Source of the DNA: Bacillota bacterium
GTDB taxonomy: Bacteria; Bacillota; GCA-003054495; Carboxydocellales; JAJZSN01
Direction: 5' to 3'
DNA: 48,624 nucleotides
Assembly (NCBI GenBank): GCA_021849745.1
Contig: JAJZSN010000012.1
Location: 1 to 48,624, forward strand
Positions 18,342-26,985 of this stretch are shown here, piece after piece. The notes under the pieces were generated by a model, which saw only the letters and a program-made list of their open reading frames with translations, was not told the DNA's origin and made no database searches. The position numbers were made by a program, and so were the translations under genes. Position 1 is the stretch's first letter. Each line of letters opens with the position of its first letter.

Positions 18342-20429
18342 TTAAACCAGCGCCTCAATTACCACGTTACGGTATGCATCAACTTCAGCTACAAATTTGG
18401 GAGGGATAAGCATTGTCGTATCTTCTGCCTCTATAATTGCCGGTCCCTCAACCTTATTACCGCTTTTCAGGCGCTCGTAGCTATAGATGTTTGTGTTTAC
18501 GAATCCAGTGTCCTTGAAGTATGCTTGTCGCTGACCGGACAAGGCCTGACTGGCATCAACGTGTTCCGATACTGAGGCACTGAGCTTGAATGGGTATATC
18601 TCGCCCTTACCTTTAGCCATAAACGATACGACAGCTCTACCGGCAGCGGGATAACCTGAGCCCTCTCCATACATTTTGGCATACGCTGTATCAAACAAAT
18701 CGGCTAATTTGGCTGCGTCTTCTTCCGTATATACCTTTTTCCTTGGTATCTCTAAGGTTACTGCATTGATCTGGAGCGAATATTTCATATCTGCATAGAA
18801 ACTAATTTGTCTGTCTTTTTCAGGAATTCCATCCCGTTCAAAATCGGCATTTATTTTTCTGTCCAGTTCACCTAAATTACGGTTCAACGTATCCGCGGTG
18901 ATGGGCAGCATCTGGTAATCATATTTTTGATATGTATGGACAATCGGAGAAGTTGCTAAGCCCATGGCCGAGTATACCGATGCCGACGCAGGGACCATTA
19001 CCTTTTTAGCACCCAGCATCGTGCCCATCCGGGCCACATGCATCGCTCCACCGCCACCGAAGGCCAGGAGTATATAGTCGCTAATATTTAACCCTTTCCT
19101 CACTGTCATTCCTACAATTAAATCAGACATTTTAGCAGTGATTATTTCATAGGCTCCGTAAGCTACCTCAACTACGTCCATTCCCAACACATCAGCTACT
19201 TCTTGGAAAGCTTCATGTGCTTTTTCCTTATACAGTCTCATTCTGCCACCGTTAAGCGAATGGGGGTTCAAATAGCCCAATACCATACAGGCATCGGTAA
19301 CTGTTGGGGCTGTTCCACCCACACCGTAGCAGGCCGGACCCGGACTCGAGCCAGCACTCTGCGGTCCAACGTGAAGTGATTTCATGTCAGGGTTAGTCCA
19401 CACTATACTTCCGCCGCCCGCACCGATAGAGATAATGTCGAGGGTGGGATAAAGGGTGTTGAACTTTTCTATCCGGGGTTCACGGGAATATGTCACTTCA
19501 TGGTTTGTAATAATGCTCACGTCAAAGGTCGTACCACCGACATCGGTAGATATTATATCTTTGTAATTCAGGAGCTTGCCAATTGTCTGGGCGCCCAACA
19601 CTCCTCCTGCCGGGCCGGAATGAACCGATGCTACAGGTTGAACAGTGTCAGCATATGCAATACCGCCATCAGCCTGCATTAATAACAGGCTTACCTTAAG
19701 CCCCATGCGTTTTAGGTGGGAACTCAGCAAGGTAGTATAATTTTTTGTTTTTGGACCTACGTAATTATCCAGTACAGTGGTTATAAACCGCTCGTACTCC
19801 CCTTCAAGAGGAATTACCTGATGCGAAGTTGAACTGTAGATGTTAGGGTAAAGGTTTGTTAATATTTCCTGAGCCCGTTCTTCATGTTCAGGATTCCTGA
19901 ATGACCATAAGAAACAGATAGCGATGCTCTCAACACCCTGTTCAACAAGTTCTTTGCAAGCCTGCTTGACTTCTTCCTCGTCCAGGCCGCATACAACCTG
20001 GCCCGTTGAATCAATGCGCTCTGTTATTTCCCTTGTAAGCTCCTTTGGTATCAAAGCCTCGGGTTTTACAGTTGCAGCCATGTGTTTGGTATCTGATTCG
20101 GGAAGTCCAGACCATCTTGTTAATCCCCTGGCGATGTGAAGTACGTCTCTGCATCCCGATGTGGTGAGCATCCCGGTTTTTGCACCGGTACGCGTTGCAA
20201 TCGCATTCGTGCCAATCGTTGTCCCATATGCAAATGAGACGGTTTGGTTTAACATTTCTTCTACTGTTATACCGAGTTTTTCTGCCGCAATTTCCAGACA
20301 CGCCTCAACACAAATTGTATAATCGTGCGGAGTACACAAAGACTTTGACGTGGTGACCTTGCCATGTTCATCAATAACAACCATATCTGTAAAAGTTCCG
20401 CCTGTATCTATACCTATCCTTAGTCTCAT
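18342..20429 (-). CDS. HyuA / acetone carboxylase beta-like ATPase subunit 1
   Basis: A 695-residue hydantoinase A-family protein of the actin-like ATPase superfamily. The N-terminal DTGGTFTDMVVID phosphate-binding motif and the second ATP site (STDVGGTTFDVS) are clear. It phosphorylates the substrate (enolate or amide) at the expense of ATP. Start ATG 20429 follows AAGGAGGG with a 7-base spacer; 16 codons upstream of it are open but unsupported. It heads the HyuA-HyuB-gamma-aminotransferase-ald-AOR-MoaD-MFS series. A 276-base gap separates it from the acyl-CoA ligase, so it may also have its own promoter. Confidence 0.87.
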   Translation of the reverse strand: MRLRIGIDTGGTFTDMVVIDEHGKVTTSKSLCTPHDYTICVEACLEIAAEKLGITVEEMLNQTVSFAYGTTIGTNAIATRTGAKTGMLTTSGCRDVLHIARGLTRWSGLPESDTKHMAATVKPEALIPKELTREITERIDSTGQVVCGLDEEEVKQACKELVEQGVESIAICFLWSFRNPEHEERAQEILTNLYPNIYSSTSHQVIPLEGEYERFITTVLDNYVGPKTKNYTTLLSSHLKRMGLKVSLLLMQADGGIAYADTVQPVASVHSGPAGGVLGAQTIGKLLNYKDIISTDVGGTTFDVSIITNHEVTYSREPRIEKFNTLYPTLDIISIGAGGGSIVWTNPDMKSLHVGPQSAGSSPGPACYGVGGTAPTVTDACMVLGYLNPHSLNGGRMRLYKEKAHEAFQEVADVLGMDVVEVAYGAYEIITAKMSDLIVGMTVRKGLNISDYILLAFGGGGAMHVARMGTMLGAKKVMVPASASVYSAMGLATSPIVHTYQKYDYQMLPITADTLNRNLGELDRKINADFERDGIPEKDRQISFYADMKYSLQINAVTLEIPRKKVYTEEDAAKLADLFDTAYAKMYGEGSGYPAAGRAVVSFMAKGKGEIYPFKLSASVSEHVDASQALSGQRQAYFKDTGFVNTNIYSYERLKSGNKVEGPAIIEAEDTTMLIPPKFVAEVDAYRNVVIEALV

Positions 20430-20705
20430 TAAATTACCCTCCTTATTGTGAAATCCGATTCGAAGTCCATATTTCAAATTTTCTTTAGGACCTCTGTCCC
20501 AAGTTCTTCAGACATTTATACTGATAAAAACCTACAGTCTCCCCCCCATTCCTAATAAATGTATTTTTACCAATGCAGAACTTGAGATATCCGTCCGATT
20601 ACCAGATCCTTTAATTCGTTCCTATGCAAAGAAAAATCCAAACCACTTCACCTCCATTATTCAAACCAAGCGCCTGGTAATCGGCCTTTAACTATAAAAT
20701 TGACT
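20430..20705 (-). other. 276-base intergenic region between acyl-CoA ligase and HyuA 1
   Basis: AT-rich. It contains a C8 run near 20540 and a 24-codon mini-frame (20567-20641, TTG start after GGAGGTG) that could encode an amphipathic helix but has no relative I recognise. No -24/-12 match and no clear terminator seen. Confidence 0.4.
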
Positions 20706-22394
20706 TTATGCATACATTGCTTCAATTTGCTGGGTATATTTCTTTGTGATTTTGGCCCGCTTAACTTTTTGGGTAGCCGTAACATCGCCGGCAGTCTGAG
20801 ATAATTCCTCTCTAATAAGATCAAATTTCTTGATCTGTTCAACTCTGGATATTTGTGTGTTAACTTTCTCGACCTCATCTGCAATTAAATTCTTTACCTC
20901 TTCTAATTGGGTAAGTCCTTGGAAATCGGAATAAGAAATACCCTGTTGTTGAACCCATGCACCTACATTTTCTTTATCTATTTGAATTAAAGATGTCAAA
21001 TATTTTCTACCATCCCCTACCAAGACCGCCTCAGCAATATAAGGGCTGGCTTTTAACAGGGATTCAATGTAATTCGGCGAGATATTTTTGCCACCACTGG
21101 TTATAATGATATCTTTTTTTCTACCTATAATCTTCATATGGCCGTCTTCATCAAATTCAGCTAAGTCCCCTGTCTTGAAATAACCATCTTCTGTAAAATT
21201 GGCCTTTGTTTCTTCGGGCAAATTAGCGTAGCCACCGAAAAGGCCCGGGGTTTTGGCCAACAATTCTCCGTCTTCAGCGGTTTTTAAATCACACCCTGGT
21301 AGCGGCGGTCCGGCAGTTCCGATTTTGATTTGATGCTTCCTATGCATGGTAATAAGACTGAGGAGTTCAGTCATGCCAAACGCTTCTCTGACTTCAATGC
21401 CATGCTCTTTAAGAAATAACATAACTTCTTTGGAGGACGGAGCTCCCGCACAAATTATGCAATGTGCTTTACCTAATCCGACTTGAGAAGGATTAAAAGA
21501 TTTCTGACCAGTCTTTACTTTTAAGATTTCGGCCTTAATCTTTTCCAGTATCCGGGGCACTGCTACAAAAAATGTAGGGTTAGTTTCTTTTAATTCTTCC
21601 AATAACTTATCACTGCCGGAAGAAAAGTTTACTGTGTAACCATTCATTAACTGACTGTAAATCGCACAATTACGTTCAAGACCATGACACAGCGGCAAAT
21701 ATGAAAGGTGGGAATCGTAGGCGTTTAATTCTAATTCCCGCGAAAATGGCTCCGCGGACCGAAGGATGCCTCTGTGAGTATGCATTACTCCCTTAGGGTT
21801 GCCAGTTGTACCGGATGTATAGATGAAAACTGAATATTCATCACTGCTCCCTGCTTGAATAATCTCTTCCAGTAACCTCGATTTAGCCTGCAAAACTTGC
21901 TGTCCAAGCTTTTGGACCTGTTCGAACCCCATAATCATTTGGTCGTGATAGGCCTCTGCATCTTGAGTATTCATACAAATAATAAGTTTCAACGATGGTA
22001 ATTGATCACGGACAGATAAAATTTTGTCAATTTCACTTTTCCCTTGCCCAATAAAGAACACGGACTGGGAGTCTTCCATTACGAATTGTATTTCCGCAGC
22101 AGGATTAGTCGGATATATACCTACTGTAACAGCACCCAGGCATTGAACAGCCATATCAGCGAACAACCAACGCGCATTGTTATTAGACTGAATGCCAACT
22201 TTCATTCCCCGCTCTAAACCCAGTTCACGCAAACCGAGCGCAAAAGCAAATACATTAATTAAATACTGATGCCAGGTAAACTCTTGCCAGCCGACAGAAT
22301 CCCTTTCCTTGACTGCCACTCTGTTCTCCCATTTCTTAGAGGCGTTTAAAAATAATTTAGCGACGGTATCCCCATCACTATAAGAATAATCCAA
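20706..22394 (-). CDS. AMP-forming acyl-CoA synthetase (long-chain/FadD15-like) 1
   Basis: A 562-residue ATP-dependent acyl-CoA ligase. The P-loop (YTSGTTGNPKGVMHTH), the A5 motif (FGMTELL), the TGDLAEFDEDGH segment with the adenylate-binding Asp, and the GRKKDIIITSGGKNISP hinge are intact. The length and the C-terminal extension match the long-chain branch, which also includes many aryl and dicarboxylic acid ligases of anaerobes. The start is uncertain: TTG 22394 has an 8-base spacer from GGAGAG, while GTG 22403 abuts that site. A -24/-12 promoter lies about 160 bases upstream, so this gene probably opens the operon running down to the MFS transporter. Substrate not assignable. Confidence 0.88.
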   Translation of the reverse strand: MDYSYSDGDTVAKLFLNASKKWENRVAVKERDSVGWQEFTWHQYLINVFAFALGLRELGLERGMKVGIQSNNNARWLFADMAVQCLGAVTVGIYPTNPAAEIQFVMEDSQSVFFIGQGKSEIDKILSVRDQLPSLKLIICMNTQDAEAYHDQMIMGFEQVQKLGQQVLQAKSRLLEEIIQAGSSDEYSVFIYTSGTTGNPKGVMHTHRGILRSAEPFSRELELNAYDSHLSYLPLCHGLERNCAIYSQLMNGYTVNFSSGSDKLLEELKETNPTFFVAVPRILEKIKAEILKVKTGQKSFNPSQVGLGKAHCIICAGAPSSKEVMLFLKEHGIEVREAFGMTELLSLITMHRKHQIKIGTAGPPLPGCDLKTAEDGELLAKTPGLFGGYANLPEETKANFTEDGYFKTGDLAEFDEDGHMKIIGRKKDIIITSGGKNISPNYIESLLKASPYIAEAVLVGDGRKYLTSLIQIDKENVGAWVQQQGISYSDFQGLTQLEEVKNLIADEVEKVNTQISRVEQIKKFDLIREELSQTAGDVTATQKVKRAKITKKYTQQIEAMYA

Positions 22395-22551
22395 AGTAAC
22401 CACTCTCCAAGCACTATGATATTTGTTTAGTAAAATGAAAAAACTAAGTCAGGCTCCAAATACTGTTCTTTAATAATGAAAAATTTCTCTCGCCCCTTTC
22501 TTTGTTAAAAAATTGATCCAAATATTTTATAATTCTTGGTGCTTTATACTA

Positions 22552-22566
22552 GCAAAACCTGTGCCA
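22552..22566 (-). promoter_or_regulatory. Sigma-54 (-24/-12) promoter of the ligase-HyuAB-aminotransferase operon
   Basis: Minus-strand TGGCAC-AGGTT-TTGC, with the exact 10-base GG-to-GC spacing and the same six-base -24 element as the hpdB promoter. The expected transcript start is near 22541, giving a leader of about 147 bases before the ligase. Confidence 0.85.
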
Positions 22567-22726
22567 ATCTTGTCAAAATTAAAACGTGCTTGCGTGAACT
22601 GTCGACAAACTATCTTCAATGGTCGTTTTTTTAGTTAAATAAGATTCGCCCAAGGCACCTACCAAAATTTGGATGGCATGTTTCTCACGACTGGATATCA
22701 ACTGTTGCCACTAACATGCCGTTATA

Positions 22727-22761
22727 AAAGCCACATGGCAACATAATTGCCATGTGGCTTT
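22727..22761. promoter_or_regulatory. Perfect palindrome, probable sigma-54 activator enhancer site (copy 2)
   Basis: Two perfect 15-base arms (22727-22741, 22747-22761) flank spacer CATAA; the core is ATGGCAA-CATAA-TTGCCAT. It shares 18 of 19 central bases with the palindrome at 8083-8123 but has different outer arms (GCCAC versus CCTAT). Conservation is therefore in the core and spacer, not merely in the stem. It lies about 160 bases upstream of a -24/-12 promoter and lacks a T-run, which argues against a terminator. Confidence 0.7.
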
Positions 22762-22830
22762 AGGTATCACATTTTTTAAGTTTTTACTGGATTCACTTGC
22801 CCCGGTCCCAATATTATTCATGTACAGTAT

Positions 22831-22887
22831 AAAAAAGGGTCTGTTGCTTACAAACACTTTAGTTCGTTTTGCAACAGCCCCTTTTTT
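22831..22887. terminator. Bidirectional terminator-like hairpin after acyl-CoA dehydrogenase
   Basis: A 17-base arm (22831-22847) pairs with 22871-22887 with one mismatch, and both ends are A6/T6 tracts. It works in either direction and probably ends the minus-strand acyl-CoA dehydrogenase operon. Confidence 0.7.
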
Positions 22888-22909
22888 ATCGTTATATTAT
22901 AAAAGCTTC

Positions 22910-22938
22910 CCTCCATAGTTTTTATAGAGGTATGGAGG
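22910..22938 (-). terminator. Hairpin just downstream of acyl-CoA dehydrogenase
   Basis: CCTCCATA (22910-22917) pairs with TATGGAGG (22931-22938), 26 bases after the stop codon. The short T-rich tail makes it a weak terminator, backed up by the hairpin at 22831-22887. Confidence 0.5.
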
Positions 22939-22963
22939 CCTTATTGTTGGAATAAGTTAGTTC

Positions 22964-24103
22964 TTAATACTCACTTAATAATTGTTTAGCAATCAGAATT
23001 CTTTGAATCTGATTAGTTCCTTCAAAGATGGCAAAAATCTTCGAATCCCGCATCATTCGTTCAACCGGATAGTCTTTACAATAGCCGTAACCGCCCATAA
23101 CTTGAACGGCATTTGTGGTTACTCGCATGACCATATCGGTAGCTAATAGTTTGGTCATGGAAGAAAACTTAACGAGCTCCGCTGATTTTGCCTCGTACAT
23201 TTCGATACTTTTTTCTAATAAGGCTCTGGCAGCTTGGATATCTGTTTCCATATCAGCTAACATTAATTGGACAGCTTGGAATTCAGCTATTGATTTACCA
23301 AACTGAACTCTGCCTTTGGCATATTCTGCAGCTACATCTAAGGCTCCTTGGGCAATCCCGATAGCCTGGGCGGAAGTACAAAGTCTGCCTTTATTTAAGG
23401 TATTAAAGGCAATCTTTGCTCCATCACTGATTTTTCCTATTATATTATCCTCAGTAACTTCTACATTTTCGAAGTATAGTTGGGTGGTTGGGGAACCCTT
23501 CAGACCCATTTTTTCTTCATTCCGGCTAATTTGGACCCCTGGCTGATCTTTTTCTACTAAGAATACGGATAACTTCTTTTCCCCGGCTTCGATAACTTGG
23601 GCAAATACACAGAAGTAATCTGCTACACTACCTCCGGTAATAAAACATTTACTACCATTGATAATATACTTATCACCTTTTTTTACTGCTGTACTGGCAA
23701 TCCTGTTTACATCAGAGCCTGCCGCCAGTTCTGTTAACGCAAAGGCAATCAGGGCCTCTCCTGATGCTAAACGGGGGAAAACCCTTTCTTTCATTTCTTC
23801 AGAACCATAGAGGATGATTGGCGTAGAACCTAATGAATGAACTGCCACCATCATGGAAACGGAACCGGAAACCCGGCCAAATTTCTGTAGGGCTGCACAG
23901 TAACACTGTAAACTGGCACCTACACCGCCGTATTGCTCTTCAAAGATTAAAGAATAGATGCCTTGTTCTGCGAACAGTTGTCTTAGGTCTTCCGGAAATT
24001 CATCGGTTGCATCAATTTCCGCCGCCCGGGGAAGGACCTTCTCCTCACAAATTTGATCTATTGTGGATAAGATCATTTGTTCTTCATCATTGAATTTATT
24101 CAC
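22964..24103 (-). CDS. Acyl-CoA dehydrogenase (short-chain/butyryl-CoA type)
   Basis: A 379-residue FAD acyl-CoA dehydrogenase. The family signatures ALTELAAGSDVNRI and QVMGGYGYCKDYPVERMMRD are present, and E361 in FEGTNQIQ is the catalytic base position of short- and medium-chain members. It oxidises an acyl-CoA to the 2-enoyl-CoA. The usual ALTEPxAGSD is ALTELAAGSD here, a small departure. Start GTG 24103 follows GAGGAGGG. It is the last gene of the 25960-22964 operon. No electron-transfer flavoprotein genes are in the window, so its electron acceptor must be encoded elsewhere. Confidence 0.93.
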   Translation of the reverse strand: MNKFNDEEQMILSTIDQICEEKVLPRAAEIDATDEFPEDLRQLFAEQGIYSLIFEEQYGGVGASLQCYCAALQKFGRVSGSVSMMVAVHSLGSTPIILYGSEEMKERVFPRLASGEALIAFALTELAAGSDVNRIASTAVKKGDKYIINGSKCFITGGSVADYFCVFAQVIEAGEKKLSVFLVEKDQPGVQISRNEEKMGLKGSPTTQLYFENVEVTEDNIIGKISDGAKIAFNTLNKGRLCTSAQAIGIAQGALDVAAEYAKGRVQFGKSIAEFQAVQLMLADMETDIQAARALLEKSIEMYEAKSAELVKFSSMTKLLATDMVMRVTTNAVQVMGGYGYCKDYPVERMMRDSKIFAIFEGTNQIQRILIAKQLLSEY

Positions 24104-24153
24104 GGGTTATCCCTCCTCTCCATCATTATATATTGAGGTTGTTAGAACTTTCA

Positions 24154-24428
24154 TTACTTACTTACGTTTTCAATAATTAAAGCTGCACCTTGGCCGCCGC
24201 CGATACATAATGAAGAAACACCATATTTAAGGTTTCTATTTCTTAGTTCATAAGCTAGGGTAAGGATAATTCTAATGTATCTACATTTTCAGGGGCTACG
24301 CCTGATTTGTTAACTGCTTCTTTTACTACAATTGCTCCAAGGTCTACCGGCGGGATATCTTTTAAAGCATCGCCAAACTTGGCAAAGGCGGATCTGGCAC
24401 CATCTATGATATAAACTTCTTTTAACAT
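24154..24428 (-). pseudogene. Thiolase pseudogene with large internal deletion
   Basis: Reading from ATG 24428 (good GGAGG site), the first 50 or so residues are a normal thiolase N-terminus (IIDGARSAFAKFG...VDLGA), then the frame ends in a TAG at about 24255. In another frame the sequence continues as a normal thiolase C-terminus ([20 protein letters not shown]) to a TAA at 24154-24156. About 300 codons, including the nucleophilic Cys and the NEAFA and GHP motifs, are missing. It cannot encode an active enzyme. The remaining C-terminus is more canonical (CIGGGQG) than that of the intact thiolase at 29-1234. Confidence 0.88.
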
Positions 24429-24452
24429 GAGAACTACCTCCATATAAATTAA

Positions 24453-25017
24453 CTATTTATTTTTAAAAACAGCAGGCCGTTTATTGATAAAAGCATCTAA
24501 ACCTTCTTTTAAATCCTTGTTGCAAATATTTTCTCGACATGCTGGATCTCGAGTTCTAAGGCATCTTGTAAAAGTACCTCGGTACCTTTATTGACTAAAT
24601 ACTTAGCATAGTTCATGGCCACCCCTGCGCCCTTGGCCAATTTTTTGGCCATTTTAAGGGCTTCCTCCAGGGCTTGACCTGTAGGTACCACCTGATTTAC
24701 TAAGCCAATCCTTAAAGCCTCTGTAGCTGGGATTGGGTTTCCGGTAAACAATAGTTCCTTGGCCTTAGCTGGGCCTACCAACCGGGCCATTCTTTGGGTT
24801 CCGCCAAGCCCCGGAATCAAGCCTAAGGTTACTTCAGGTAACCCTAGTTTCACATGTTCCTCGGCTATTCTTATGTCACAAGCTAAAGCGAATTCACAAC
24901 CGCCTCCTAAGGCTAAACCATTTAAAGCGGCAATCACAGGTCTTGGATTTTCTTCTAAATAGGTATAATCCCTACCCCTTCATCAACTGAAAATTCAACC
25001 ACCTTATTTTCCGCCAT
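24453..25017 (-). pseudogene. Enoyl-CoA hydratase (crotonase) pseudogene
   Basis: ATG 25017 follows GGAGGG and opens about 18 normal residues (MAENKVVEFSVDEGVGII), then a TAG. The body resumes in another frame with EENPRPVIAALNGLALGGG and both catalytic glutamates, after losing roughly 65 codons that include the oxyanion segment. Near 24515-24520 a single base appears to be missing from ACAAAGG. This truncates the product, although the lost frame still reads on as a normal crotonase tail (KEGLDAFINKRP) to a TAG at 24453. Two independent lesions make this a decayed gene rather than a start-site problem. Confidence 0.87.
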
Positions 25018-25105
25018 TTGAGTCCCTCCTTGATTAAAATCAGCTGTGTTTACTCACCCTTTTGCAGTCAATCTATTTCATTTTCCGATAGTAACCTATT
25101 TTCTA

Positions 25106-25960
25106 TTATTCGTAGGTATAAAAACCTTTGCCGGTTTTGCGACCATAATGTCCAGCTTGCACTAAGCGTTTATGTAAGGTGCGCGGCCAGAATCTTTGGT
25201 CACCGGTGCCTTCATACATGACATTGAATACATCTAGGGCAGTATCAAGACCAATTAAGTCTAATAAGGCTAAAGGCCCGATTGGATGATTCATGCCTAA
25301 GACACAAGCTTTATCAATATCTTCGGCTGAAGCTAAACCAGCCTCATAGGCAGCTACGGCACCATTCAATAATGGGATTTGCAGGTAATTTACTAAGAAT
25401 CCAGGGGTATCTTTGGCCTGGATTGATTCTTTGCCGATTTGCTGACAAAAATCTACACTGGCCCGATAGGTTTCCTCACTTGTTGATAATCCCATTACTA
25501 ATTCAACTAGTTTCATTACAGGGACTGGATTGAAAAAATGTAAACCGATAACCTGCTCCGGACGCTTAGTAGCACTGGCAATTTCGGTTACTGATAAAGC
25601 TGAGGTATTACTTGCTAAGATTGCCTCAGGTTTAAGGGTTTCATCAAGGGTTTTAAAGATTTTTTTCTTTAAATCCATATTTTCAAAAACTGCCTCGATA
25701 ACTAAATCTACATCAGCCATGGCTTCGTAGTTGTCACATAAAATAATCCGATCTAAAATACTTTGCTTTGCATCAGCAGTTAATTTACCTTTTTCAACTA
25801 ACTTTCCTAAAACCTTATCTAGTTTTGCCTTTCCCTTTTCAGCAATCTCTAAATTAGTTTCAAATAATAATACTTCAATCCCAGCTTGAGCAACTGTCTG
25901 CACAATCCCTGAACCCATTGTGCCTGCTCCACCAAGCACTGCTACTTTATTAAATTTCAT
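25106..25960 (-). CDS. 3-hydroxyacyl-CoA (3-hydroxybutyryl-CoA) dehydrogenase
   Basis: A 284-residue NAD(P)-dependent 3-hydroxyacyl-CoA dehydrogenase. It has the Rossmann motif VLGGAGTMGSGIV, the catalytic region ASNTSALSVTEIA with GLHFFNPVPVMKLVE (catalytic His), and the C-terminal domain GMNHPIGPLALLDLIGLD. It closely follows the short clostridial Hbd type. The start at ATG 25960 follows AAAGGAG; an upstream frame of six codons lacks a site. In transcription order it comes before the crotonase and thiolase pseudogenes and the acyl-CoA dehydrogenase, the remains of a beta-oxidation or butyrate-type operon. Confidence 0.94.
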   Translation of the reverse strand: MKFNKVAVLGGAGTMGSGIVQTVAQAGIEVLLFETNLEIAEKGKAKLDKVLGKLVEKGKLTADAKQSILDRIILCDNYEAMADVDLVIEAVFENMDLKKKIFKTLDETLKPEAILASNTSALSVTEIASATKRPEQVIGLHFFNPVPVMKLVELVMGLSTSEETYRASVDFCQQIGKESIQAKDTPGFLVNYLQIPLLNGAVAAYEAGLASAEDIDKACVLGMNHPIGPLALLDLIGLDTALDVFNVMYEGTGDQRFWPRTLHKRLVQAGHYGRKTGKGFYTYE

Positions 25961-26004
25961 TTTAATTACTCCTTTCAATTTAAACTTCTCTGATAAAAAT
26001 ATAG

Positions 26005-26985
26005 TTAATCAGTTACACCCAAGATGGCCTGTTTAACTAAGGTCTTTGCTATCTGAATCTTATATTCGTTCTTACTGAGGGGCTTCGCACCAACCAGAGC
26101 CTTTTCAGCTGCTGCTGTGTCGGTCTCCTCGGTGATGGGTTTACCTATCAGCAACTCTTCAGCTGCCTTGGCCCTAACCGGAGCAGGTGCTACGGCACCC
26201 AGTACAATCCGGGCATCTGTGCAAATACCTTGCGCAACGGTTATCACCGTAGCTGAGCTGACAATGGCAAAGTCAATGGGTTTGCGGAGGGTGAACTTGC
26301 GAAAACTTTGTTGAGTAGGAGTCCTTTTTATCGGAATTTCGATTTCTCTTACCACCTCGTCCTTGGCAAGCTCATTTCCGGTAGGATGATAGAAATCAGT
26401 TACCTCCACCCTTCTCTCCCCCTCAGGACCTACAATGATGACTTTTCCATCGAGGGCAGCTAAGGCAACCGCCATATCGGAGGGACAGACAGCAAAACAC
26501 TTTTTTCCGCCCATGATGGCATGATAGCGGTTATCACCCTTGATTGCCAGGCAGGGACCGCTTCCCTTGCGTAAACATTGGACAGGTCCGCCTATGGACC
26601 TAGGGTAGCGATAATACCAGCAGCGGGTATCCTGACAAAGGTTTCCGCCAAGGGTAGCAACATTGCGAATCTGCGGAGTAGCTACGGTATAGGCGGCTTC
26701 GGACAGTACCGGGTATTTCTCCTTGAGTAAGGGGGAGCTTACTAGATCAGTAAGTCGAGTAAGGGTCCCTATTCTAAGGTATTCTCCATCTTCCCTGATA
26801 TAGTCCATACCGGAAATCGTTTTAAGATTGATTACTGCTTCGGGGTAATCAGCTAGAAAATCTCCCTTGAGGACCGTCAAAAGATCACTTCCACCTGCAT
26901 TCAGCCTTGCCCTGCCCTGATATTCCCGCAGGGTCGTACAGGCTTCGGCAATACTATAAACGTCTATATGGTCGAAGGTTCTCAT
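26005..26985 (-). CDS. Molybdenum hydroxylase FAD subunit with extra Fe-S loop (4-hydroxybenzoyl-CoA reductase beta-like)
   Basis: A 326-residue FAD subunit of a xanthine dehydrogenase-family enzyme. The FAD-binding AGGSDLL (30-36) and TLGGNL (111-116) are present. Between them and the C-terminal domain lies an insert of about 45 residues with Cys at 122, 137, 145, 163 and 167, plus C117. That insert is the mark of 4-hydroxybenzoyl-CoA reductase, where four Cys in the FAD subunit bind an extra [4Fe-4S] cluster for low-potential electrons; the sequence QDTRC at its start is typical. ATG 26985 overlaps the stop of the Mo subunit (ATGA). The electrons may drive a reduction (dehydroxylation) rather than a hydroxylation, which would suit p-cresol or 4-hydroxybenzoate metabolism. 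Confidence 0.85.
   Translation of the reverse strand: MRTFDHIDVYSIAEACTTLREYQGRARLNAGGSDLLTVLKGDFLADYPEAVINLKTISGMDYIREDGEYLRIGTLTRLTDLVSSPLLKEKYPVLSEAAYTVATPQIRNVATLGGNLCQDTRCWYYRYPRSIGGPVQCLRKGSGPCLAIKGDNRYHAIMGGKKCFAVCPSDMAVALAALDGKVIIVGPEGERRVEVTDFYHPTGNELAKDEVVREIEIPIKRTPTQQSFRKFTLRKPIDFAIVSSATVITVAQGICTDARIVLGAVAPAPVRAKAAEELLIGKPITEETDTAAAEKALVGAKPLSKNEYKIQIAKTLVKQAILGVTD

Larger units (their letters stand above)
22404..22963 (-). other. 560-base regulatory gap upstream of acyl-CoA ligase 1
   Basis: No gene seen. From high to low coordinates it holds two terminator-like hairpins ending the acyl-CoA dehydrogenase operon, a palindrome matching the core of the one beside hpdB, and a full-consensus -24/-12 promoter reading toward the ligase. 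The leader is AT-rich. Confidence 0.7.

Noticed and set aside
16439..20429. HyuA/HyuB 1 as caprolactamase feeding 6-aminohexanoate to the aminotransferase and AOR
   Set aside because: Attractive by context, but caprolactamase has no gamma-like zinc subunit as far as I know. Kept only as an alternative.
20567..20641. 24-codon mini-gene with a helix resembling microcompartment targeting peptides
   Set aside because: Weak TTG start, stops at once, and no shell protein genes in the window.
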